Shown piece by piece: positions 25,701 through 30,200 of a stretch of 34,109 bases of DNA; within the stretch, counting starts at the first letter, position 1; each line of letters begins with the position of its first letter. Below the pieces are notes generated by a model, which saw only the letters and a program-made list of their open reading frames with translations, ran no database searches and was not told where the DNA came from. The translations under genes and the position numbers were made by a program. The stretch comes from Apostichopus parvimensis (Eukaryota; Echinodermata; Holothuroidea; Aspidochirotida; Stichopodidae): positions 71,635-105,743 of the forward strand of contig KN883648.1 of assembly GCA_000934455.1 (NCBI GenBank), in the 5' to 3' direction.

Positions 25701-28329
25701 GACCTTAGAGGGTATTGAACACTTTGTAATGATCGCAGGAGCTTCTACAACCTGTTTATACAATATTTAAAGAGGATTTGAAGAAGTAGACCTTCGTACT
25801 GTATGGTACTTAGCTCACCCTCTTATGTGAAAACACTGACTGCACAGGAAATTTGGCTAGTCGTTTTAAAGATATATTTGATGGTACTCTTTGAGACAAT
25901 TTCCTATTACGGTTATAAAGACCTCAAAGTTTGTTTACTGTAAACTGGGATGTACAAATGAATGCTTTTACATTGAAGGAAAACTGAATTTTCCCAATCA
26001 TTTGACAATCTCAAGAATAGCTTCATTGGTCTGACGAGTTGATTTCAATAACGTAGCTGCGTGTAAAAGCAGTTCTGTGGAGATTTTTAATTTGTAAATA
26101 ATTTTAGGCTTTGCTCTTCACTGTATATTCTACACAGGCACTCTTTGCGGCTTTGTCACTAGGGTTGGAAGATAGAAAGTTCCCTTTCTTATTTTCATTT
26201 CATTCATTTGAAAAAGCACCCTTTAATACCACTGCCATAACAGTTTACCTGCATCGGGCATTTTAATAGGCTCTCACGGTAGATCGCGAGAAATTTGAGC
26301 TGTGCAAGTGACTTTTCCACACTAGTTTCCTTTGCTAGGTGAATTGATTATGTAACACACAGGCTGATGTTCCAGACTAATAACCTTGAAAGATGAAGAG
26401 GTGGCCAGTGGCGAAAAAAATGAACGGCAGTCTTACTAAAGGGCGGATTTTCCAATGATCCCGACTGCAGCTGCTTCTTTAGATAAGATGAGGAAGATAG
26501 CTTTGGTTACTTAAATCGTGTGATACCCAGAAAATCACCATTTTTCCGGGTATAAACCAAGCGAGGGCTATAAAGCCAGGTGGAATTGGTAATGTGAATG
26601 ATGGGAATTTATGAATTGACTGTAAAGAGAGAATTGAGTCAACTAAAACAAATATCTGGAATTATCTTTCTCTCCGTATATTCAGGTGGTATCCCATTCC
26701 ATAACATAAAGGATGAAGATCTAACACGGGCAATATCGAACCACGAGCGTATGGACTGGCCCCCGCATATATCTCACGAGTTTAACGATATCATGCTGAG
26801 ATGCTGGCACAGAAATCCCGAGAGCAGACCAAACTTTGATCTCCTCTACAGGGAAATGAAGCGATTTGTGAAACATCCAAAAGTAAGTATTCACAGCTCA
26901 TTCACAGGTTTATACCTTGTATGGATGAATAATGAAAGCAGCAATCAAGTACTTTGTACTGCCTGTACACAAATATAAACTTGACCGTTGTGTTAGTTGA
27001 AAAGTTGCATTAGTTTGATATCAGATATATTTTCCGTCCTCTGTGACCTTTGATATCAATTAATATTGCAACACAAAGCACATTTACATTAGATACAACT
27101 AGGACCTCTACGCAGCAGTTTCCATAGGAGGCGTGGACCGTTTATTAAACATAGTCCTAGACAGTGGGGGGGGGGTGGAAAGTAGGGGAAGGGAATTTTT
27201 TTATATTTAAAGTTGCTTGTGTTCAATTTTGCTATAGTTGTCAACTTTTGAAGGAAATTTTCAGTTAAAATTTTTAAAATCTTTAAGAGAGTAGGTGTCT
27301 GGTAGAAACGTTTTTTTTAAAGGCAGATCCTGAAAATTGTGGGAGCAGAAACATACACACTTGTCACACCCCCACCTCCCGCCAAACATGAGTCTGAACT
27401 AGCCAAATTTGTTATTGCAAATTCGTGGTGAATTTTTGGTATTATTTTCAAAAGTTCCTCTTGTTATTAAGTAGGCAAGGTAACCACTGAAATCATCATT
27501 TTGGGAATGACTGAAAAGTCATTGACCACCTCTTGTTTCACATATTCTTTACTCTTTGAACTGTAATATGTTTGTATGAATCATCAACAGTGTACAATTC
27601 TAATCACTAGAACAGTGTTTACTTTTGGTACTGAGATGATAAGCAGATATGAAAGGTGTTTGCGAATAAAATAACATGAAAATATCAGATGGTGGTAAAA
27701 CTGGCAATAATTACAATAATGTTAGATAGAAAGTTAGATAGAAAAGAAAGATTGCTATGCTATGAAGTTGCTCAATCATGTTCACTGTTGAATCTAATTA
27801 AAACGCTTGTCCACAACCCAGTGAGTGCCAAGTCCTCCTTCTTCCCCATCCCATTCCCTACCCCCCCCCCCCTGGGCTTGTCTTCCTAGCAAAAAGCAGA
27901 GAGTTTGAGTGAAACAAGTTTGTAAAGGATTGCTACAATTGAAGAAAACCTTTTGCTTTAGAGTAGGGATATAAATTGTGTCCCTTCTGTTACTGTTACA
28001 TGTCATTCAGCCTCTGAAGAAGATCCTGCTAGGATCGAAATATCAGGCCCTCCTACTTTAAACATATTCTCTTACACAGGCTCTTTTGTGGATATTCAGT
28101 TTGCTAACCATTTTGTTTTATTTTTGGGATATAAATTAAACAGTTAATTGAATCACTGAAGTCTAATACTCTTACCATGTTCAAGAGTGTTTTTTATCTC
28201 TCCCCATTTTCTATATTTCTTTCTTTATTTTAGAGACATATCAAATTGAAGGATTATCCCTTCAATGTTTACATCCCATTCAAACCTCCGGACACAAACT
28301 GGGAGAAGATGCAAGACGCTTTTGTTTAG
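1568..28329 (+). CDS. LamNT-EGF receptor tyrosine pseudokinase, 14 coding exons
   Basis: Coding exons: 1568-1768, 2470-3092, 3995-4176, 10098-10325, 10930-11072, 11320-11508, 14031-14226, 15850-15972, 21646-21818, 22562-22693, 23696-23763, 25419-25459, 26686-26882, 28234-28329. All introns are GT-AG, and the joined length is 2592 nt (863 codons plus TAG) with no internal stop. Predicted domains by residue: signal peptide 1-20, laminin N-terminal domain about 25-274, laminin EGF 276-335, Thr/Pro stalk about 337-377, EGF-like modules about 378-450, transmembrane helix about 470-493, kinase-like domain about 549-829, short tail to 863. It should sit in the plasma membrane with an adhesive, laminin- or netrin-like outer region. 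The beta3 Lys584, alphaC Glu601, Asn696 and Asp709 are kept, but the catalytic-loop Asp is Ala691, so phosphotransfer is unlikely (inference). No vertebrate receptor kinase family I know has a LamNT domain. Ligand and partners are unknown. Exon joins are predicted from sequence, not from transcripts. Confidence 0.9.
1769..2469. other. Intron 1 (701 bp)
   Basis: It runs from GTAAGT to a TTGCTCAACAG acceptor. The sequence is AT-rich and unique-looking, with several GGCTTAG/TAGGCT-like words. No gene or named repeat was recognised. Confidence 0.8.
2470..3092 (+). CDS. Exon 2: main body of laminin N-terminal domain
   Basis: Residues 68-274 plus two bases of residue 275. It starts in phase 0 after CAACAG. 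Family signatures appear in the expected order: a Cys-x-x-Cys near the start (CFDC), PPEAMLDDD, FWQSTYW (the laminin WWQS block), VTLSFWKVYQ, SLDFGQTWEVFQYFSTDC, FTDIRIHLMRPF, and YHYSIQDIFILAS leading directly into the laminin EGF of exon 3. The whole laminin VI core, about 207 residues, sits in this one large exon, which ends at GCATC|GTAAGT in phase 2. In laminins and netrins this domain mediates polymerisation or receptor binding. Whether it does so here is inference. Confidence 0.93.
3093..3994. other. Intron 2 (902 bp)
   Basis: GTAAGT donor and a TTTCTGTAAACAG acceptor. It contains the 21-bp CT-rich minisatellite at 3663-3799 and a poly-T run before the acceptor. Short open frames at 3376-3585 and 3607-3795 are chance products of this sequence. 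Confidence 0.8.
3663..3799. repeat. CT-rich minisatellite, ~21-bp unit, about 6.5 copies
   Basis: Tandem copies of a unit close to TTTCTTTCTATCCTTCTAAA. The unit is 21 bp, divisible by three, so the + strand reads as an artificial repeated heptapeptide. It lies about 200 bp before the exon 3 acceptor. Confidence 0.85.
3995..4176 (+). CDS. Exon 3: single laminin-type EGF domain
   Basis: Residues 275-335. It follows AAACAG and completes the split Ser codon. It opens with CHCNLHGGSC and continues with VCNCEHNTGGTSCERC, then FFPFPDGSANTCI. All eight cysteines of a laminin EGF module are present in the expected spacing. Laminins and netrins carry several such modules after LamNT, whereas this protein has one. 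The exon ends at ATCG|GTAACT in phase 1. Confidence 0.92.
6108..6128. repeat. Perfect 9-bp-stem hairpin
   Basis: CACTGTGGC, loop ATT, then GCCACAGTG. It is intronic and stands alone. It is too short for a microRNA precursor unless longer flanking pairing exists, and I do not see any. Confidence 0.6.
7495..7520. repeat. AT dinucleotide microsatellite
   Basis: A run of TATATATAAATATATATAT type, interrupted once, inside intron 3. Confidence 0.8.
8562..8702 (+). repeat. Possible solo LTR (~140 bp)
   Basis: The block starts TGTTGTGTGTTAC and ends GTTACTTTAACA, so it has TG...CA ends. AATAAA at 8668-8673 lies about 30 bp before the end, an arrangement typical of a short LTR. No direct duplication flanks it and no second copy is in the window. 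Confidence 0.3.
10098..10325 (+). CDS. Exon 4: Thr/Pro-rich stalk and EGF-like module
   Basis: Residues 336-411. It begins after CTTTCAG and completes a split Glu codon. The first about 40 residues are TPPTTAPPTTTITT-like and rich in Thr, Pro and acidic residues, suggesting an O-glycosylated spacer. An EGF-like module follows: VCEGEPDPCSNQGTC and then FRCVCNGGYL. Its sixth Cys comes from exon 5. The exon ends at TTTAG|GTAAGT in phase 1. Confidence 0.9.
   Translation, partial: RHPPLPHHLLPQSPQYSKLKLSQNLLQRWSRSRSPVHLRVIRGSVKENRILAAIRELVFRSILLSDSDAFVTGGI
10326..10929. other. Intron 4 (604 bp)
   Basis: GTAAGT to a TTATTAAAAAG acceptor. The acceptor has a weak pyrimidine tract. No repeat or gene was recognised. 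Confidence 0.8.
10930..11072 (+). CDS. Exon 5: end of EGF and a partial EGF-like module
   Basis: Residues 412-459. GFRC supplies the last Cys of the EGF begun in exon 4. NDPCETEPCPNSRPHC and then FDC follow, giving four cysteines spaced like the first part of an EGF but lacking the C-x-C half. NNITLTTFP, with a potential N-glycosylation site (NNIT), leads to the membrane. The exon ends at CCA|GTAAGT in phase 0. Confidence 0.88.
11073..11319. other. Intron 5 (247 bp)
   Basis: A short AT-rich intron with a strong T-rich acceptor (TTCTGTTTGACAG). Open frames on both strands here are chance. Confidence 0.8.
11320..11508 (+). CDS. Exon 6: transmembrane helix and juxtamembrane start
   Basis: Residues 460-522. 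A hydrophobic run including LALGTASLPLFCIFMLLVCY (about 471-490) is the only membrane segment after the signal peptide. TTWRHLHPK follows, a basic stop-transfer flank that sets a type I topology. The intracellular YGSEYVENFGTRYFDNYF carries several tyrosines. The exon ends at TCAAAT|GTGAGT in phase 0. Confidence 0.9.
11735..11960 (+). mobile_element. SINE-like repeat, tRNA-type B box and (CATA)n tail
   Basis: GAGTTCGAGTCAC (11765-11777) resembles a polymerase III B box. A body including TCGGTCAGCTTGCGGCTTTG and TCGCGAGTTCCTGC ends in a CATACATACAAACATAC tail. The body recurs in opposite orientation at 33951-34109. The A box and exact left end are unclear. Confidence 0.55.
12639..12928. mobile_element. 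290-bp non-autonomous hAT element
   Basis: It starts CTGGGGTGGGCAAC and ends GTTGCCCACACCTG, which are inverted repeats of the widespread hAT end CAGGGGTGGGCAAC. Subterminal GCGGCCCG/GCGGCCC words occur near both ends. CTCTATAT flanks it exactly at 12631-12638 and 12929-12936, an 8-bp target duplication typical of hAT. It has no transposase. The open frames across it are chance. Confidence 0.92.
14031..14226 (+). CDS. Exon 7: juxtamembrane NPxY and kinase N-lobe
   Basis: Residues 523-587. ENPKYGH contains an NPxY motif (533-536). The kinase-like domain then begins with SERLTVGKIL, like FGFR/VEGFR-type receptor kinases. The glycine-loop region FSGEFSYVCEG keeps only the middle glycine of GxGxxG. 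VKVAVKTIK carries the beta3 lysine, Lys584. The exon ends at AAAG|GTGCGT in phase 1. Confidence 0.9.
14061..14072 (+). other. NPxY motif (NPKY) in juxtamembrane region
   Basis: Codons for Asn-Pro-Lys-Tyr, residues 533-536. NPxY motifs are known docking sites for PTB domains, often when the Tyr is phosphorylated, and can act as endocytosis signals. Use here is inferred. Confidence 0.6.
14326..14347 (+). other. Potential G-quadruplex, sense strand
   Basis: Four G runs separated by T, AGA and T (5, 5, 3 and 4 Gs), beginning 100 bp after the exon 7 donor. It fits the canonical G3+N1-7 pattern. Formation in vivo is untested. Confidence 0.55.
15138..15503. mobile_element. 366-bp inverted-repeat (MITE-like) element
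   Basis: The left end is TAAAGGCATTGAAGACTCGC, and the right end read in reverse is TAAAGGGTGTGAAGACTCGC, giving imperfect ~20-bp terminal inverted repeats. AATTGAT flanks it at 15131-15137 and 15504-15510, consistent with a target duplication of about 7 bp. There is no transposase. The right-hand 75 bp recurs at 28485-28561. The superfamily is not assigned. Confidence 0.8.
15850..15972 (+). CDS. Exon 8: kinase alphaC helix and beta4
   Basis: Residues 588-628. After ACAG it reads DPRDKLSMEELRTEFEVLGN and then RHPNIIFLMGIC, matching the alphaC-beta4 region of receptor tyrosine kinases (compare the SEMEMM...NIINLLGAC type in FGFRs). Glu601 is the expected partner of Lys584. The exon ends at CAGA|GTAAGT in phase 1. 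The interrupted codon continues in exon 9 beyond the retrotransposon. Confidence 0.92.
16027..16073 (+). other. G-rich tract with G-quadruplex potential
   Basis: G runs of 5, 7, 3 and 3 with short loops (T, AAGAT, AGCT) are followed by further GGG and GGGGG runs. It lies 54 bp after the exon 8 donor and about 100 bp before the 5' LTR. Confidence 0.55.
16178..16288 (+). repeat. 5' LTR, 111 bp
   Basis: It begins TGTTATGTATGAAAG and ends GGACCCACA. TTATAAATA near the 3' end could act as a TATA box. It matches the 3' LTR except for two adjacent substitutions (GA versus TG) near the left end. The true right end may lie up to 9 bp further (ACA at 16297), which would place it 2 bp from the primer site. 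Confidence 0.88.
16300..16317 (+). other. Primer binding site, tRNA-Ser(GCU) type
   Basis: TGGCGACGAGGATGGGAT is complementary over 18 nt to the 3' end, including CCA, of animal tRNA-Ser(GCU) as I recall it. This is where minus-strand DNA synthesis would start. It lies 11 nt after the 111-bp LTR boundary. Confidence 0.8.
16351..17574 (+). pseudogene. gag: gag and N-terminal protease, ends at in-frame TAG
   Basis: Reads 407 codons from the ATG at 16351. The upstream extension of this frame into the LTR is not needed. The first about 230 residues resemble Ty3/gypsy capsid. Two nucleic-acid-binding zinc knuckles follow: CX2CX3HX4C from residue 234 (17050) and CX2CX4HX4C from residue 253 (17107). 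The first is one residue shorter than the classic CX2CX4HX4C. A retropepsin begins with the catalytic DTGSG at 17428-17442 (residue 360). The TAG at 17572-17574 is 47 codons after the catalytic Asp and 19 codons before the LLG motif of the same protease, so it truncates the enzyme. The next segment is in the same frame. Confidence 0.88.
17575..19710 (+). pseudogene. pol: pol: protease end, RT, RNase H, integrase N-part
   Basis: Continues in the gag frame after the TAG, with no start codon at its beginning. LLGREW (17632 onward) is the C-terminal protease motif. Reverse transcriptase shows KLDLAHAYNQ and the active-site YLDD at 18280-18291. RNase H begins near ATDPSLTGVGAVL (18721) and has TDNKPL. 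A chromatin-free linker leads to the integrase zinc finger (HEGH at 19384; CETC at 19483-19494) and the first catalytic Asp in IDFAGPF (19576). The frame then runs out of homology after about 19663 and stops at 19708-19710, because of a single-base shift in a TTT run at 19664-19666. RGxCGDY-type residues are slightly altered (RLCGNY). Confidence 0.9.
19667..20659 (+). pseudogene. pol: pol: integrase C-part and basic tail, shifted frame
   Basis: After the frame break, integrase homology resumes in the next frame. The second catalytic Asp is in TDNGSQF (19739-19741) and the Glu in GQAERF (19847-19849), completing D,D-35-E with the Asp upstream of the break. A GPLNYQV segment near 20190 is GPY/F-like. 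The end is polar and has RRSTRLRKPRK, a basic C-terminus seen in related elements. The first in-frame ATG of this piece is 19718. It has no start of its own and would be made only by frameshifting. Confidence 0.88.
20863..20873 (+). other. Polypurine tract of the retrotransposon
   Basis: ATGGGAGAG directly precedes the 3' LTR, where the plus-strand primer is expected. It is short and interrupted by one T near the start. Confidence 0.6.
20874..20984 (+). repeat. 3' LTR, 111 bp
   Basis: TGTTATGTATTGAAG to GGACCCACA. It has the same length as the 5' LTR with two differences. The 200 bp between the end of pol and this LTR is non-coding. Confidence 0.9.
21331..21590. mobile_element. ~260-bp inverted-repeat element, copy 1
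   Basis: The left end is CATTTGAAAATGTGCCCATT. The right end in reverse is CATATGAAAATCCGCCCTTT, giving imperfect ~20-bp inverted ends. Nearly the whole length recurs in the same orientation at 26205-26456, including ACTAATAACCTTGAAAG and GTGGCCAGTGGC. It is non-coding. It ends 55 bp before exon 9. Confidence 0.72.
21646..21818 (+). CDS. Exon 9: kinase hinge, short insert, alphaE
   Basis: Residues 629-686. It completes an Arg codon after AACAG. RQMCLVLQYVSRGDMLRIL is the beta5-hinge-alphaD region. A short basic insert (RRCRSRRR) and a Pro-rich PVEPLPPHEL replace a longer kinase insert. LLSFGMDVAKGMRHLSTYK is alphaE, directly upstream of the catalytic loop. The exon ends at ACAAG|GTAAAA in phase 0. 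Confidence 0.92.
21819..22561. other. Intron 9 (743 bp)
   Basis: Half of it is the 372-bp hAT-like element at 21883-22254. The rest is AT-rich and ends in TATCATCAG. Confidence 0.8.
21883..22254. mobile_element. 372-bp non-autonomous hAT-like element
   Basis: The ends are CATAGGCGTAGGAGGC and, in reverse, CATAGGCGTAGGAGCC. Each is followed inward by a GGGGGGCTG run. The flanks are GTTGGGTG (21875-21882) and GTTGTGTG (22255-22262), an 8-bp duplication with one mismatch. It is non-coding. It begins 64 bp after the exon 9 donor. Confidence 0.85.
22562..22693 (+). CDS. Exon 10: altered catalytic loop and DFG segment
   Basis: Residues 687-730. FVHQALCARNVVI aligns with the receptor kinase FVHRDLAARNVLL: Arg690 is Gln and the catalytic-base Asp691 is Ala, while Asn696 is kept. 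KLCDFASS aligns with KISDFGLS: Asp709 is kept and Gly711 is Ala. The activation segment starts here and shows none of the paired tyrosines of active receptor kinases. The exon ends at GGAAG|GTAAGA in phase 0. The clean reading frame and splice sites argue that these changes are not decay. Confidence 0.93.
22694..23695. other. Intron 10 (1.0 kb)
   Basis: AT-rich, with C-rich runs around 23244-23295. Nothing recognisable. The acceptor is TTGCATATAG. Confidence 0.8.
23696..23763 (+). CDS. Exon 11: activation segment end and alphaF start
   Basis: Residues 731-752 plus two bases. VYMRRWMAYEAVVHGKYCLK aligns with the receptor kinase VRWMAPEAL region, with the APE motif read as AYE. It then enters SDV. 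The split Val codon (GT|A) is completed by exon 12. The donor is GT|GTATGT. Confidence 0.88.
24168..24882. mobile_element. 715-bp non-autonomous hAT element
   Basis: It starts CAGGCGTGTAGCCAG, and its end in reverse reads CAGGCGCGTAGCCAAG. An exact 8-bp duplication, TAAAGAAA, lies at 24160-24167 and 24883-24890. Inside are repeated short units such as GAACCTAAAGAG, GACCTATAGAG and GAACCCAAAGAG. No transposase frame. The unit near 24251-24280 resembles the repeat at the left edge of the window. Confidence 0.9.
25149..25240. repeat. TAA microsatellite plus ACTTATATAGCGCC-type repeat tail
   Basis: A TAA run at 25149-25170 is followed by GACTTATATAGCGCCAAATC and CACTGCTCAAGTTGCTTTAC. This word pair is frequent in marine invertebrate genomes as I recall, usually next to microsatellites. 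The family is not named. Confidence 0.5.
25419..25459 (+). CDS. Exon 12: 41-nt micro-exon, kinase alphaF
   Basis: Residues 753-766. It completes Val753 and encodes WSYGILLWEIATL, the near-invariant alphaF block after SDV. It is flanked by TCTTTTAG and G|GTAAGA, ends in phase 1, and continues into GG of exon 13. The match and phase make it secure despite its size. Confidence 0.92.
25460..26685. other. Intron 12 (1.2 kb)
   Basis: It contains the second copy of the ~255-bp inverted-repeat element (26205-26456). The acceptor is CCGTATATTCAG. Confidence 0.8.
26205..26456. mobile_element. ~252-bp inverted-repeat element, copy 2
   Basis: Same family and orientation as 21331-21590. The right-hand half (TAATAACCTTGAAAG through AAAGGGCGGATTTT) is the best-conserved part. 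The left end CATTTGAAAAAGCACCCTTT pairs imperfectly with the right end in reverse, CATTGGAAAATCCGCCCTTT. Non-coding. Confidence 0.72.
26686..26882 (+). CDS. Exon 13: kinase C-lobe, alphaG to alphaI
   Basis: Residues 767-832. GGIPFHNIKDEDLTRAI is alphaG (compare GGxPYxxI). MDWPPHISHEFNDIMLRCWH and then NPESRPNF is the conserved C-lobe end, with the structural Arg of RP retained. It ends with alphaI (YREMKRFVKH). The donor is CCAAAA|GTAAGT, phase 0. Confidence 0.94.
26883..28233. other. Intron 13 (1.35 kb)
   Basis: G-run near 27165-27185 and C-run near 27860-27871. A hairpin-bearing repeat motif lies at 28014-28043. The short open frames are chance. Confidence 0.75.
28014..28043 (+). repeat. 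Hairpin motif of dispersed-repeat type
   Basis: CTCTGAAGAAGATCCTGCTA is followed by GGATCGAAAT; GATCC and GGATC form a stem. The CTGAAGA-stem-GAAA layout recalls a hammerhead core and a motif common in invertebrate repeats, but the remaining hammerhead parts are not seen. Confidence 0.4.
28234..28329 (+). CDS. Exon 14: C-terminal tail and stop
   Basis: Residues 833-863, then TAG at 28327-28329. RHIKLKDYPFNVYIPFKPP and then DTNWEKMQDAFV is a short tail after the kinase-like domain, with two tyrosines and no clear SH2-type motif. Acceptor TTATTTTAG in phase 0. Confidence 0.9.
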   Translation, partial: RHIKLKDYPFNVYIPFKPPDTNWEKMQDAFV

Positions 28330-30200
28330 ACGGAAATGCTTCCCATGATGAAAAAAACTGGATGAACTCAGCTCATAGTCTCAACTGTCTTGAAAGATTT
28401 ACCAGTGTGGTAAATAACCATGACCCAGGTCACCAATTTCTCAGTCCAAATATTAAAAGACTTCAAACAAGGTTCCTCTTTCATTTACACCTCATTCGAA
28501 ACTAGGTCAGATTACTGGCAATAGACATTTCTTTTTTTGCACGAGTCTTCACACCCTTTAATAGAGTCATTTGAGTGGGATCATTTCTGCATGAACTGAC
28601 TCAACGTGTCACCATCAAAAATAATATATAAATGCGGTTTGTTACAACTGTGGCAATTTAGTTGAGCTTCATGGTAGAAGTTATTTTGCATATGTTATTC
28701 GAAATTTTCCCCAGCTAAATCGGAAACAAACTTTTGAAGTAAAATATGAACCTTGTTTTGTGCATTCCGAATGGTGATTTCCATCACTATGCAAAGTAAC
28801 AATTACATGGCAAAAATAATTGAATAGCAAGGATTTTTAAATTTATTAAATAAATCTCCAAGTTATCCATAAAACAAACTAATGAATAATATAACATTTT
28901 TTTAAAAATTATTTTGATTGCTTTGATTGGTGGATCAAGTGTAGGCAGACCCAAAAGCTAGAAAGATTGCAAGAGATTGTGGAAAATATTTTGGTTCAAT
29001 AAACATTTTTCTTGCAAAATAATGTACACCCAAATGTGTCTGAATGCTTTGGAAAGAGCACAACATTGGCTTCCTTTACTTGTTTAAGATTTCTACATAG
29101 TCTTCTTATATGTTTTAAAAGACAATGTTACAATCTATTTTAACAACCCTCTTTAAAGATCACAACCATGATGTACCATTCAGCTTTCCCTTCTAACAAA
29201 TGCTTGTATCCAGTTAGTGTGATATTTGATTGATACACCATTGTTTGGTCCACAGTGTAATTGGGCATTATTCACCAACTAAAAAATTTGAAATTAATTT
29301 TAATGCATAACTACACAATTTGACGATTCAGTTGGTTGAATGAGTCTATTTGTTTTTCTGTTTTTCGAATTAAATAAACTTTAACGTAAGTGTTATTATA
29401 GTTCCACATTTTAATGCTGGTTAACAAATTTAACAGTGGTATCTCATACTCTCTGCAAGCCATGCATTCTTACAATGTGTGTGTATATATGTTTTCTTTT
29501 AGGTATATAGCTTTGAAGTGGTACAGGTTATTTTTGATTTGGTGTTGAGTGGAGTATAAACTTGGGGATAAATGTAATGATACGATTCTGGTGTTTGCAT
29601 GAATGGCATATATTTGTACATGTTGAGATAGATGTATTGTGTGGTCAGTACTGACTAAAACAACTCAGAAATAAGTACTTTTTTTTTTCTTTTTTTTTAA
29701 ATGCCTTTCAGGTTACAGCAATTATTATATGCAATATAAGCTACCAGTAATAATATATATATATAGATTTGTTGTGAATTGGACACACATGTACATTATG
29801 ATTTTAAACAGCGTGTATCAGTGGTTTAGTGGAAGGTTTTATTCAATTTTCGTTCATTTCTTTTTTTTTTAACTATAATTTTTTTGATAAGTTTGGTAAT
29901 AAAACTTCAATGTAAATCAGGCAACGGTAAGTGTTGTTTGATTTGGAAAGAAATATTTCTGGTAAAACTTAAAAGAGAAATGCATATATGCATCTATGAA
30001 TATTCAGGAATTTAATTAAGCAAACAATTGAGAGGAATTTTTTTAGACATGTTGCAGAAATTTTATCTGTCTAGCAGCAGACCGAGATAGGTATATGTTA
30101 CTTTATTTGATTTTCAAATGTATTTGTACTATGTAAAAAAGGAAAAATCTATTGTTCTAACTGACAAGAAATAATCTAATGTCAGTTACAAGTTTTTTTT
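28330..30200 (+). other. Probable 3' UTR and downstream flank
   Basis: Non-coding. Candidate polyadenylation signals AATAAA occur at 28998-29003, 29373-29378 and 29898-29903. Which is used cannot be told from sequence. A fragment of the 366-bp element lies at 28485-28561. Confidence 0.5.
28485..28561. mobile_element. Right-end fragment of the 366-bp element family
   Basis: About 75 bp closely matching 15430-15503, including CTCATTCGAAACTAGGTCAG and GAGTCTTCACACCCTTTA. No matching left end or clear duplication was found, so it is probably a truncated copy. It lies about 155 bp past the stop codon and would be in the 3' UTR. Confidence 0.7.

Noticed and set aside
28014..28043. Hammerhead ribozyme core (CTGAAGA, stem, GAAA)
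   Set aside because: There is an extra base before stem II, no stem III with a cleavage-site UH after GAAA, and no stem I partner.
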